From Gnetum montanum (taxonomy: Eukaryota; Streptophyta; Gnetopsida; Gnetales; Gnetaceae): 62,000 bases of DNA. How positions within the stretch are numbered: the stretch's first letter is position 1; every line of letters starts with the position of its first letter. Positions 11,571 to 20,399 of this stretch are shown here, piece after piece. The translations under genes and the position numbers were made by a program. The notes under the pieces were generated by a model that did not search any database, was not told the DNA's origin, and saw only the letters and a list, made by a program, of their open reading frames with translations. Location: the NCBI GenBank assembly GCA_015680685.1, contig MNCI01034785.1, positions 533,241 through 595,240 of the forward strand, written 5' to 3'.

Positions 11571-12380
11571 TTGAGTACAAAACGTAGAGCTAGGAGCTCA
11601 CAATGTGGTCAAAATCATGGTAATGGTAGATTGAAGTCCAGAGGCATAGGAAAATCTAAAAATCATAGGGAAGTTGTTTGCTGTAATTGTGACAAGAAGG
11701 ATCACTTTAGAAATCAATGCAGGGCACCAAAGAAGAAGAAAAATCACATTCAAGATGATGAATCAGCGAATGCAGCAGAGGAGATTATTACTGATGCTTT
11801 GATTTGCTATGTGGACAATCCCATTGAATCTTGGATTATGGATTCAGGTGCTTCATTCCACTCCACTCCATGCAAGGAATTGTTACACAATTATGTTGCC
11901 AGGAAGTTTGGAAAGGTTTATCTTGTAGATGATGAACCTTTGGATATTGTGGGGAAGGGTGAAGTTCAAATAAAGATCACCCAAGGGATGCAATGGAAAT
12001 TGCAAGATGTAAGACATGTTCTTGGACTTAAGAAAAATTTAATCTCCATGAGTCAGATGGATTTGGATGGGTATACAACAACATTTGGGGATAAATCATG
12101 GAAGATCACCAAGGGAAACTTGGTTGTTGCACGAGGCAGTAAGGTGGGAACATTGTACATGACTACACCAAAGAAAGATGTAGTTGCAGTTGCTAACTAT
12201 GATGGTGATTCAATCCTATGGCACCAAAGACTTGGGCACATGAGAAAAAAAGGTATGAAGTTTTTGGATTCAAAGGGAAAGTTACCAAAGTTTAAGTGTG
12301 ATGATGTTGGTTTGTGTGAAGATTGTGTTTATGGGAAGAAACAACGAGTTACTTACTCAACGATAGGGAGGATATCATAG
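11571..12380 (+). pseudogene. copia nucleocapsid, protease and pre-integrase region
   Basis: This 269-codon open stretch is one of the best-kept frames in the window. A basic region leads to a complete zinc knuckle CX2CX4HX4C (11679-11720, CNCDKKDHFRNQC core). The aspartic protease follows with an intact active site, WIMDSGASFHST (Asp codon 11841-11843). Near 12220 the pre-integrase zinc region begins (LWHQRLGHM) and continues to LCEDCVYGKKQR near 12320, giving the His and CX2C pair of the integrase N-terminus. The frame ends at a single stop (12378-12380) and the integrase core continues after it in the same frame. Confidence 0.9.
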
Positions 12381-13370
12381 ACTAAAAAGCTTGAACTAGT
12401 GCATTCAGATGTATGGGGTCCATCTCCAGTGAAGTCTCTTGGAGGCTCAAGCTATTATGTTACCTTCATTGATGATTCCACTAGGAAGGTATGGGTTTAT
12501 TTTCTTAAAAATAAATTTGATGTGTTTGCTACTTTTAAAAGGTGGAAATCTGAAGTAGAAAATCAGAATGGTTTAAAAATAAAATGTCTGAAGTCAGATA
12601 ATGGAGAGGAATATGACAGCCAAGAATTCAAGAATTTCTATTCAGAAAATGAAATCAGGATTATCAAGATAGTTCCAAGAATGCCAGAGAAAAATGGTGT
12701 TGCTGAACGGATGAACAGAACCTTGAATGAAAGAGCTAGAAGCATGAGAATACACTCTGAGCTACCAAAGTTCTTTTGGGAAAATGTAGTTAACACATCA
12801 TCCTACCTCATTAATCAAGCACCTTCAGTTCCATTGGAGCTCAGAATACCATAGGAGGTATGGACTGGGAAGGAGGTAAATCTTTCACATTTGAAAATTT
12901 TTGGGTGTGTCTCATATGTGAATATTGATTCAAATGATAGAGATAAGCTTGATCCTAAAGCCAAGAAATGTTATTTTATTAGCTATGGTTCCGATAATTT
13001 TGGTTATCATTTCTAGGATGATCAAAATAGGAAAATTATCAGACACAAGGATGTCATTTTTAATGAACACATGGTGTACAAGGATAGGTTCAATTTAGAA
13101 TCCAACATTTTAGGGAAGCAAGAAAAGGAATGTGAGAAGGCTGAACTAGAAGAGATATTTGAGAGAGATGTGGATGGAAGGACTCAAGAAAATCCTAGAA
13201 ATAGGATAGCTAAAAATAAAAATGATGTTGCAGAAACAGCCACACCAGAGCCTCAGTTGAGAAGATCTGCAAGAACACCAAAGCCTAGAGAAAGGTACTC
13301 TACCTGGTTACATTACTTATTGTTGACTAATTATAGGGAACTAGAATATTTGGATGAAGTAATTTAGGCA
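12381..13370 (+). pseudogene. copia integrase core and C-terminal part
   Basis: The DDE catalytic residues are all present: Asp in HSDVWGP (codon 12408), Asp in SDNGEEY (codon 12597), Glu in NGVAERMNR (codon 12705). The last two are 36 codons apart, the D35E spacing of retroviral-type integrases. The open piece is 12399-12854, interrupted by one stop at 12852. The frame then continues through EVWTGKEVNLSHLKIFGCVS and KKCYFISYG, the usual copia C-terminal region. A further open piece at 13071-13367 is a charged linker rich in Glu, Lys and Arg. Confidence 0.92.
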
Positions 13371-14110
13371 ATATATTGTGTTGAGTGGGAGGTGGCTATG
13401 AGAGATGAGATGAAGTCACTCCATGAAAATATGACATGGACACTAACTAAGTTGCCAGAAGGAAAGAAGGCATTGCAGAATAAGTGGATGTACAAGGTCA
13501 AGGAAGAACATGATGGCAACAAAAGATACAAAGCAAGGTTAGTAGTTAAGAGTTTCCAATAGAAAAAGGGAATTCACTACATAGAAATTTATTCACCTAT
13601 AGTAAAGTTGACTACTATTAGAGTAGTGCTAAGTATTTTGGCTGCTGATGATTTTCATCTAGAGCAGCTAGATGTCAAAACTAGATTTCTACATGGTGAC
13701 CTTGAAGAAGAAATTTACATGACACAACCAAAAGACTTCCAAGTTCCAGGGAGGGAAAATTTGGTGTGTAAATTGAAGAAAATCCTGTATAGGTTGAAGT
13801 AGGCTCCAAGGCAATGCTACAAAAATTTTGATGGATTTATGTGTAAAAATGGCTTTTTTCAAAGTGAGATGGATCATTGCTACTATTTCAAGAATACTAA
13901 TGACTGTTATATAATATTGTTGTTATATGTTGATGATATGCTAGTTGCAGGGACTAGCATGAAGGAGATCAATAGCTTAAAGCAGCATTTGGAAAGAAAA
14001 TTTGAGATGAAAGACTTGGGGCTAGCTAAGCAAATACTTGGGATGAGAATATCTAGAGATAGATCAGATGGATTNGCCATACATAGCTCATGCAGTGGGA
14101 GTTGTTAGCA
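13371..14110 (+). pseudogene. copia reverse transcriptase
   Basis: The RT starts near WEVAMRDEMKSLHENMTW (13385-13440) and passes through KARLVVKSF and VLSILAADDFHLEQLDVKT, then FLHGDLEEEIYM. The catalytic motif is intact: YVDD at 13926-13937. In-frame stops replace Gln codons near 13560 and 13800 (cag or caa to tag), a typical decay pattern. The frame runs to RISRDRSDG at 14074 and then jumps to the conserved IAHAVG segment, skipping a stretch that copia relatives have (see finding on base 14075). Confidence 0.92.
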
Positions 14111-14690
14111 GGTTTATGTCTGATCCAAGAAGGGAGCATTGGGAAGCTGTAAAGTGGCTCCTAAGATATCTGAAAGGAACTTTATCTATGAAACTTTATT
14201 TTAAAAGGATCAACATTACTCTACAGGGTTTTTCTAATGCGGATCTACGAGGTGACTTGGATAGTAGGAAGAGCACCACTGGTTGTCTCTTTACCATGGG
14301 CAACATGGCTATGAGCTGGATGTCTCAACTTCAGCAGAGCATTGCTCTCTCAATCACAAAAGTAGAATATGTGGCTATCTCAGAAGCTAGAAAAGATATG
14401 ATCTAGTGAAGGATCTTCTAAAAGAATTGGGTAAGACATAGGACATCAATGAGCTTTTTACTGATAGTCAAAGTGCCATACATCTAGCTAAAAATCTAGT
14501 CTTCCATTCCAAATCCAAACACATTCAACTAAGGTATCATCATATCTAGGAATTGATAGATGATGTAACATTATTGCTAAGGAATATTCTTGGTTCAAAA
14601 AATCCTGTAGACATGTTAACCAAGGTATTCACCTTTGCTAAGCTGAAACTTTGCACAACCTTAGCAAGCCTCCATGGTTAACAATGAGGA
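14076..14690 (+). pseudogene. copia RNase H
   Basis: The region opens with PYIAHAVGVVSRFMSDPRR and VKWLLRYLKGT, then GFSNADLRGDLDSRKSTTG, where the usual catalytic D is in the N-A-D-L stretch. After stops at 14404-14409 the frame resumes with KDLLKELG, FTDSQSAIHLAKN, HSKSKHI and PVDMLTK, which are the standard RNase H end motifs of copia elements. The pol frame ends near 14690. Confidence 0.88.
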
Positions 14691-14761
14691 GGCATTGTTT
14701 GTGGGATTAATAGCATCTATGGAATAAGTAAGGGAGTAAGAGTTTTTTGTCTGATCCATCT

Positions 14762-14774
14762 CTAAGTGGGAGAT
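14762..14774 (+). other. copia polypurine tract
   Basis: The sequence ctaagtgggagat lies directly before the 3' LTR (14775). It is the purine-rich primer for plus-strand DNA synthesis in this group. Confidence 0.85.
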
Positions 14775-15064
14775 TGTTAAGTTATGTGATGACTGATCCA
14801 ACATGGGTCAAAACCAATTAGCAGCAATGAGCAATAGTTAGCAGTAGTTACTAGTTCCAATAGTTAGTGGTTCTAGTCCAGTTTTCGTTCTCTTCCATAA
14901 CAACCCAAAAATGTTCTTGTAATCATAATTGTATCTAGAAAAAACTATTTAATAATAATTCTCATGCATTTTCGTTAGTGTGCTTGCTTAAACTCCACAC
15001 AAAGTTGTGTGTGTTGCCTGTGTTTTATTTTTCTTCGGTTCTTTATCTATTCCTGAATATAACA
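14775..15064 (+). repeat. copia 3' LTR
   Basis: This is 290 bp, starting TGTTAAG and ending ATATAACA. It aligns without gaps to the 5' LTR, with about 39 substitutions by hand count. Confidence 0.95.
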
Positions 15065-15288
15065 TAGCCATTGTGTGGTTGTATAGCCTCATGCTCTACA
15101 ATATCATTAAGTGTGATAGGTTTCTGAATTCTTGTGGGTTGTGTGAACCCTAATGTAATCTTGTAATAATTTTGATTGAAGTTAGCTAGTTTTCTTATTT
15201 TCTAGCAACCAATTTTTTCTTTTCATAATATCTAGATATATTGCATTGAATGTGATTTATTTGTGGAGTGAACCTGCTATAGTGTTAT
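15065..15288 (+). repeat. 5' LTR of gypsy copy 2, part b
   Basis: After the duplicated tagcc the sequence attgtgtggttgtatagcc continues the LTR, matching copy 1 at 7895-7915. It runs through a polyadenylation-like AT region to ctgctata (about 15275-15281), just before the primer-binding site. The exact end is uncertain by a few bases. Confidence 0.8.
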
Positions 15289-15301
15289 TGGTATCAAAGC
15301 C
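15289..15301 (+). other. gypsy copy 2 primer-binding site
   Basis: The sequence tggtatcaaagcc is one base from the tggtatcagagcc complement of initiator methionine tRNA. It lies about 50 bases upstream of the gag ATG. Confidence 0.8.
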
Positions 15302-15349
15302 TAGTTTTATTGTTTCTTGGATTTTGGTTGAGGATTTTCTCAATTTCAA

Positions 15350-16520
15350 ATGGCACCTAAGAAGAAACAGGTGCAAGGTCTGAATAGGAAAATGGAAAGC
15401 ATGAAGTTGACCTTCTAGATGATGGTTACACAATTGGATGAAATTAGTGCAAAGGTGGACAGAAAAGGTGCTCCTAGCCATATCCAAACATGTGGAGGTG
15501 AAGATCATGTACATTTTGATGAATAAGTTTCATGGCCAAGTGAATATGGAGTAGATGAAGAGGAAGGTCGCTCCAGCTATGGGACTATAAGAAATCATCA
15601 ACCAAGGATTCCAATGGGAGGGAATCCTATTCCTCAAATAAGAACTCTAAGGGATCCAATAGTGCTTAATACTTCTTCAAGAAAGCTTGATGATGAATAT
15701 GAGGTAAGGCTTGCTAGAGTGTTCAGAAATGCTTCAAGACTTTCATATGTAGAGTTGAATACTTTCAATGATGTATATGGTACCAATGCTTTTGCAAGTT
15801 GGCTGAAGGTAATTGAGAAGCATTTTTTATTAGAAAAGGTACAAAATAACTTTAGGGTACCTATTGCTAAATCCAAATTAGAAGGTATGGATTCTACATG
15901 GTGGGAAAAGGAGCCTAGGGTTATGAAAGAAGAAATGATCAGCCTATTAGAGATTGCGATTTGATGAAATACAAGTTGAAAAGAAAATTTTAACAATCTT
16001 GTTAGAGATAAGAAACCATTATGAGGTCAAAATTTCTAAGGCAAGGTGACAAGAATGTCAAATAATTTTATATCAAATTTTGTGATTTATTCCATAAAGC
16101 TAAGGTAAACTTGGAGGAGTATGAACAAGCTTCAATCTTTTTAGCGAGTCTCAAAGTGGTGTACCAATAATAGTTATCCTTTTATGAGCCACAAACCCTT
16201 GATGAAGCTTATGATTTGGCAATCAAGGCTAAGAAGTAATTAGGTGGATTTGGAAATAAGAGCAAACAAATTTCTAAGGGTAAGGAGAAGGGATCTAGAT
16301 CTAATAAGGGGTAAAAATCCAAATTTTAATACATGGAGGGCATCCATGATAAGATTTAAGTAGGTGATGAGAAGGGTAAAACTAGGAAGGACCTAAGTAA
16401 GGGAGGCAAGGGTCAAGGTAGTAGCTCATCAAAAATTCAATGCTTCAAGTATGGAGAATGGAGACATAAGCAATGGAAATGTCCACTTCATAAGATAGAC
16501 AAGGGTAAAGATGTGCAAAC
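15350..16520 (+). pseudogene. gag of gypsy copy 2
   Basis: The chosen start gives MAPKKKQVQGLNRKMESMK, followed by a stop near 15417. The capsid core is open at 15614-15964, including YGTNAFASWLKVIEKHFLLE and a TWWEKEPRV stretch, as in Ty3-type gag. A Lys-rich segment precedes the zinc knuckle at 16441-16482, where the second cysteine is Tyr (CFKYGEWRHKQWKC). His and the outer cysteines are kept. Several stops occur between 15960 and 16440. Confidence 0.8.
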
Positions 16521-16599
16521 CATGGAGGTGGAGGAGACATCAAGCCAAGATCTTTAGAGAGTTAATCATAATGCTACTAAAATTAAGGATGTTTCCTAA

Positions 16600-17271
16600 T
16601 TCAATTCTTATGCATTCATGGAAAATGTCAATAGAGGAGATCATCCTAACAGGAAATTGTTATTTTGGATTGGGACTAGTTGTTTTCTTAGTGGGGAATG
16701 GACTCATGTTTTGATGGATGGGGGAGCCCAAGAAAATGTTATTTCTTCTAAGAAAAATACTATATTGGGTTTCGTAACTAATCCTCATTCAAAACCTTAT
16801 AAGGTGCATTAGTTATCTAAATATTTTTTCCAAGAGCTGAAGGAACAATGTACTTTGATATTTAAAATTGGAATTTTTCATGATATTGTGAGGAGTGATG
16901 TGCTTCCAATAGATTTTGCTAATGTAATTATTGGTAGACCTTGGAATTTTGATAATGGTGCTCAATTTGATGAAGCAAGAAATGTGTTGAGTGTTGTTAA
17001 TCCTAATGGAATCCATGATTTGATTCCTATGAAAATTGAACAAGTGAGACAACAAAGCTTACTTAATGTTTTATTAATCCTTCTAGGAGAGAAGGAATAT
17101 ATTAAGAAACATGATGAAACTAGTTTTGGTTTTTTTGTTATGACAACAATTGCTACTAACCATGATGATGTGCAAGTTGAACTTCCTACATGTGTGCTAC
17201 AATTGAAGGAGAAATTTCCCAAGGTATTCAAGGGGGAATTGGATGGACTGCCACCAATGAGAAATATATAG
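16600..17271 (+). pseudogene. aspartic protease of gypsy copy 2
   Basis: Two open pieces cover it, 16618-16812 and 16855-17271. The active site reads VLMDGGAQENVIS, with Asp at codon 16717-16719 and Gly-Gly in place of the commoner Ser/Thr-Gly, as in several plant gypsy families. The second half contains DVLPIDFANVIIGRPWNFD, the flap-to-C-terminal hallmark (ILGRPW type). It ends with KGELDGLPPMRN, the linker into RT. One stop (16810) separates the pieces. Confidence 0.8.
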
Positions 17272-18020
17272 CATTAGATTGACTTCATTCCTAGTGCTAC
17301 TAGATGGCATAAAATTAGAGAGCTAAATTGCAAAGGTAAGTAGAGGAGTTACTTACAAATGTCTTCATGAGGCAATCCATTTCACCTTGTGTAGTTTCAA
17401 TGGTGCTAGTGCCAAATAGGAATAGTGATGAATGCAGGATATGCATTGATTCCAAGGTAATGAATAGGATAACTATGAGGTACAATGTTCCTATTCTAAG
17501 GATGGATGATATCCTTGATGTCCTTACCAATGCTAAAATTTTTATCAAAATTGATTTGAAGAGTGGGTACCATCAAATCAAAATCAGGCCTAGTGAAGAG
17601 TGCAAGACAACTTTTGAAACACTAAATGGATTGTTTGAATGGTTGGTGATGCCATTTGGGATCACAAATGCACCTACTACATTCATGAGGTTGATGCATG
17701 ATGTATTGAAGGACTTGATTGGTAAGTGTTGTATTTTCTTTTTTGACAATATTTTTTTGTATAGCTCTAATGAGGAAGAGTACTTGGATCACTTGAGGAT
17801 GGTATGCCTTAAGTTGGAGCAGGCATTATTGGTGATCGATGTGAGGAAAATTCATTTATTCAAGAGGGAAATCACATCTTTGGGACATGTTGTTTCAAAA
17901 AATCATAGTCAGATGGAAGCTACCAAGGTAAAGGTTATAAGGGATTGGCCAACTCCTAAGAATGTTAGGAAGGTAAGGTCATTCCTTGAATTAGTAGGTT
18001 TTTATAGATGATTCCTTAAA
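17272..18020 (+). pseudogene. reverse transcriptase of gypsy copy 2
   Basis: A 214-codon open stretch (17367-18011) covers most of the palm and thumb. It includes CRICIDSKVMNRITMRYNVP, KIDLKSGYHQIKIRP, FEWLVMPFGITNAPTTF and the connection DWPTPKNVRKVRSFLELVGF. The catalytic motif at 17739-17750 reads FFDN: the first catalytic aspartate is kept and the second is Asn. That one residue alone would be expected to disable polymerisation. The finger domain upstream has stops. Confidence 0.9.
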
Positions 18021-18540
18021 AATCTTAGTGGTATTCCATGACCTATGCTTTATTTGTTGAAGAAAAATAAATAATTTAGGTGTCATAATGAAACCCAAGG
18101 AACCTTTGACTTGTTAAAAGTAAAGATTACCAATGAAATGATGCTTGTAATTATAGATTTTTTAAATCATTTTCAAGTGGAGGTGCATGCAAGTGAACTT
18201 TCCATTAGTGGGGTACATTCAAAAGAAGGTAGGCTTGTTGATTTCTTTTCTAAAAAGTTGAATGAGTCAAGGAAAATATATGGTATATATGAGAAGGAGT
18301 TGTATGCTATTCTTCAAGAAATCAAACATTAAAGGAAATACTTGTTTCCCAAAGAATTCACATTGATGATAGATCAAAAAGCACTTCAATTTCGAAACTC
18401 ACAAAAGAAGTTGATTGCAAAGTACATGAAGTGAGTTATATAGTTACAAGAGTTCAATTTTGTGCTAAAGGACAAAAGTGAGAAAACCAATGTGGTGGCT
18501 AATGCATTATCCAGAGTGCATGTGGTGAATTTTAACGTAC
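18020..18540 (+). pseudogene. RNase H of gypsy copy 2
   Basis: The open piece 18111-18332 contains VEVHASELSISGVHSKEGR (usual first acidic residue replaced by His in V-H-A), FFSKKLNESRKIYGIYEKEL and YAILQEIKH. After a stop it continues with KYLFPKEFTLMIDQKALQF and LQEFNFVLKDKSEKTNVVA, then NALSRVHVVNF near 18500-18530. Domain boundaries match copy 1. Confidence 0.82.
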
Positions 18541-19560
18541 CTCATGTGGAAGGTATGGATTATTTTGCTTCTTTATATGAGCATGATGTTAATTTTGGCT
18601 AGGTTTGGAGGAGCCAAAAGGAGTCGTTGATGAATAGGATAGACCAATGGAGGGACTGTCATATTCAAGATGAACTATTATTTAAGAATGGAATGGTGTG
18701 TGTTTCTAATTGTGATTTTATGAAAACAATTTTGTTTGAAAAGCATTATAGTGGCATGGTAGGTTACATGGGTAGGGATAAAAAATTGGAACTTGTGGGT
18801 AGGCACTATTTTTGGCCTAGTATGATAACAAAAGTTTCAAAATTTATGAAGGAGTGCTTGACATGTTAGATGTTGAAAGGAGGTAAAGGTATGAATGGAC
18901 ACTATATGCCTTTTCCAATTCCTAAATTTCCATGGAAAAGTATGTCAATGGACTTTGTGAGTGGTATTTTAAAGACCAATAATGAAAATGATGCAATTTT
19001 TGTTGTTGTGAATAGGTTCTCTAGGATGGCACATTTTATTCCATGTAAGAAGGTGAGTGATGTCTCTTATGTTGCAAATTTATTTTTTTAGCATATTATG
19101 AAGCTGAAGCTACATGGTATTCCTTTGAATATTGATAGTGAGAAATACTCCAAGTTTATAAGTAATTTTTGAAGGTTCCTTTGGAAGATTTTAGGCACAA
19201 AGTTGAATTTTTCTAGTGCATATCATCCATAATATGATGGGAAAATGGAGGTTGTGAATAAATCCTTGCTAAACATATTAATATGTGTGTGTGATAGACA
19301 GCCAAATAGGTGAAAAAACTTGTTATGTCATGCTAAAGTTTCATATAATAATGTTTTTCATCTTCTAATTGGAAAAAAAACCCATTTGAGGTGAATTATG
19401 GATTTTGTCCAGAGATGGTGAACACTTTGAAGAGCTTTGATGGTGAAGCTCAAATTAATGTTGATTTTGTGTAAGATATGAGAAATCTCCATGCACAAGT
19501 AAAATCAAATATTAAGAAGTTGAAGAGAGAGTTCTCAAGAGGAATGAATGGAAGAGGAGG
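18540..19560 (+). pseudogene. integrase of gypsy copy 2
   Basis: The zinc-binding N-terminus is at 18730-18868: FEKHYSGMVGYMGRDKK, with Tyr at the expected second histidine, then FWPSMITKVSKF and CLTC. A stop follows at 18867-18869. The core at 18870-19091 has PWKSMSMDFVSGI (first catalytic Asp kept) and FSRMAHFIPCKKVSD. At the second catalytic site near 19125-19150 the residues read NIDSEKYSKFIS where copies 1 and 3 read SDR, so this copy has lost that aspartate. The rest is frameshifted. Confidence 0.85.
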
Positions 19561-19985
19561 CCTAATTTTATTATTAGTAACCTAGTTTGGATGCACTTGA
19601 AAAATAAGCAATTGATAGGTATTAACTTCTCAAAATTAAAGGATAAGAAGATGCAGCCTTTAAAAATCAATACTAAGATTAATGACAATGCTTTTGAGAT
19701 TGATTTACCAAATGATGTTGGTATGTCTTTTGTGTTTAATGTTTCAAGTCTTGTGCAGTATCATGCATCATCTTATAAGGAGACTATATAGGAAAGCATC
19801 AATGAGTTGAAAAGGGTTATTGATCAATTCAAGGCTTCCATGCAGATGAAGGCAATACTACTCAAGTAGAGGAAAGCTTCTAGCACTCAAGGAGTCAAGA
19901 GGCATGAATATTTGATTCATTAGGAGGATCAATCTACATACTGATGTTGTATGGGTCCATGAGGCCAAACTTGTTAAGTGGGAGA
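19560..19985 (+). pseudogene. integrase tail and chromodomain-like end of gypsy copy 2
   Basis: The open piece 19591-19791 aligns with copy 1 (MQPLKINTKINDNAFEIDLP, SSLVQYHASSYKE). After a stop the sequence gives GVKRHEYLIH, then stop, then WVHEAKLVK near 19955-19975, the decayed chromodomain-like end. Confidence 0.65.
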
Positions 19986-20029
19986 TCACTTCTACCCTTA
20001 CTCCCTTATTCACACGAGTTCACTTTTTG

Positions 20030-20043
20030 AAGGGTGGGAGAGC
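20030..20043 (+). other. polypurine tract of gypsy copy 2
   Basis: The run aagggtgggagagc ends exactly where the LTR start TGATGTAG begins (20044), as expected for the plus-strand primer. Confidence 0.85.
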
Positions 20044-20395
20044 TGATGTAGTAACACCTATTCCAATTTCCTTGTGCTTGTTATACAAGTTATTTTTGCA
20101 AGTTTTTTGCTTGGAGAAGACTTGGATGCATGTGTCTAGTTTTTGTGTGTGTTCTTGTGTTCAATTCTTATGATGAAGATTCTTCAATGTTTTGTTATGT
20201 TTGGAGATATTTTTGGGTTATTTTAATGATTTTAGGATGTTCAATGATATATGGGAACTTGTTGGATGACATCTGGAGGCTCCTAACTTCAAAATAAACA
20301 CTTTTCTTTTTGGCACCTACAAAAGATTCATCTCCCTAGAAAGATAGACATCTTCCAAGAGATGGCTCCCCCTAAAGTGGAGGCTTACTAGGATA
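20044..20395 (+). repeat. 3' LTR of gypsy copy 2, truncated
   Basis: It matches 9985-10330 of the 5' LTR block by block, for example tgtgtctagtttttgtgtgt at about 20130 and ggcacctacaaaaga at about 20312. After aaagtggaggcttacta (about 20375-20392) similarity stops and the satellite of element B begins. About 60% of the LTR is missing. Confidence 0.8.
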
Positions 20396-20399
20396 GTGC

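Larger units (their letters stand above)
10664..15064 (+). mobile_element. complete Ty1/copia retrotransposon nested in the gypsy 5' LTR
   Basis: This 4401-bp element has two 290-bp LTRs, both TGTTAAG...ATAACA, a PBS, a gag-pol region in Ty1/copia order (gag, protease, integrase, RT, RNase H) and a PPT. It is flanked by taacc (10659-10663) and tagcc (15065-15069), a 5-bp target duplication with one substitution. My hand comparison finds about 39 differences between the 290-bp LTRs (about 87% identity), most of them transitions. The order IN before RT and the RNase H and PPT style suggest the Tork/Tnt1-like group, an inference. Stops, a frameshift and an internal deletion make it non-autonomous. 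Confidence 0.95.
9985..20395 (+). mobile_element. Ty3/gypsy retrotransposon copy 2, interrupted by a nested copia element
   Basis: The element starts at TGATGTAGG (9985) and is reconstructed as 5' LTR part a (9985-10663), nested copia (10664-15064), 5' LTR part b (15070-about 15281), PBS, gag, PR, RT, RNase H, IN, chromodomain-like tail, PPT (20030-20043) and a 3' LTR starting TGATGTAGT at 20044. The 3' LTR matches only the first ~350 bases of the ~890-bp 5' LTR and stops near 20395, where element B's satellite begins. All domains are decayed. It is the best-preserved of the three family copies. Confidence 0.88.
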
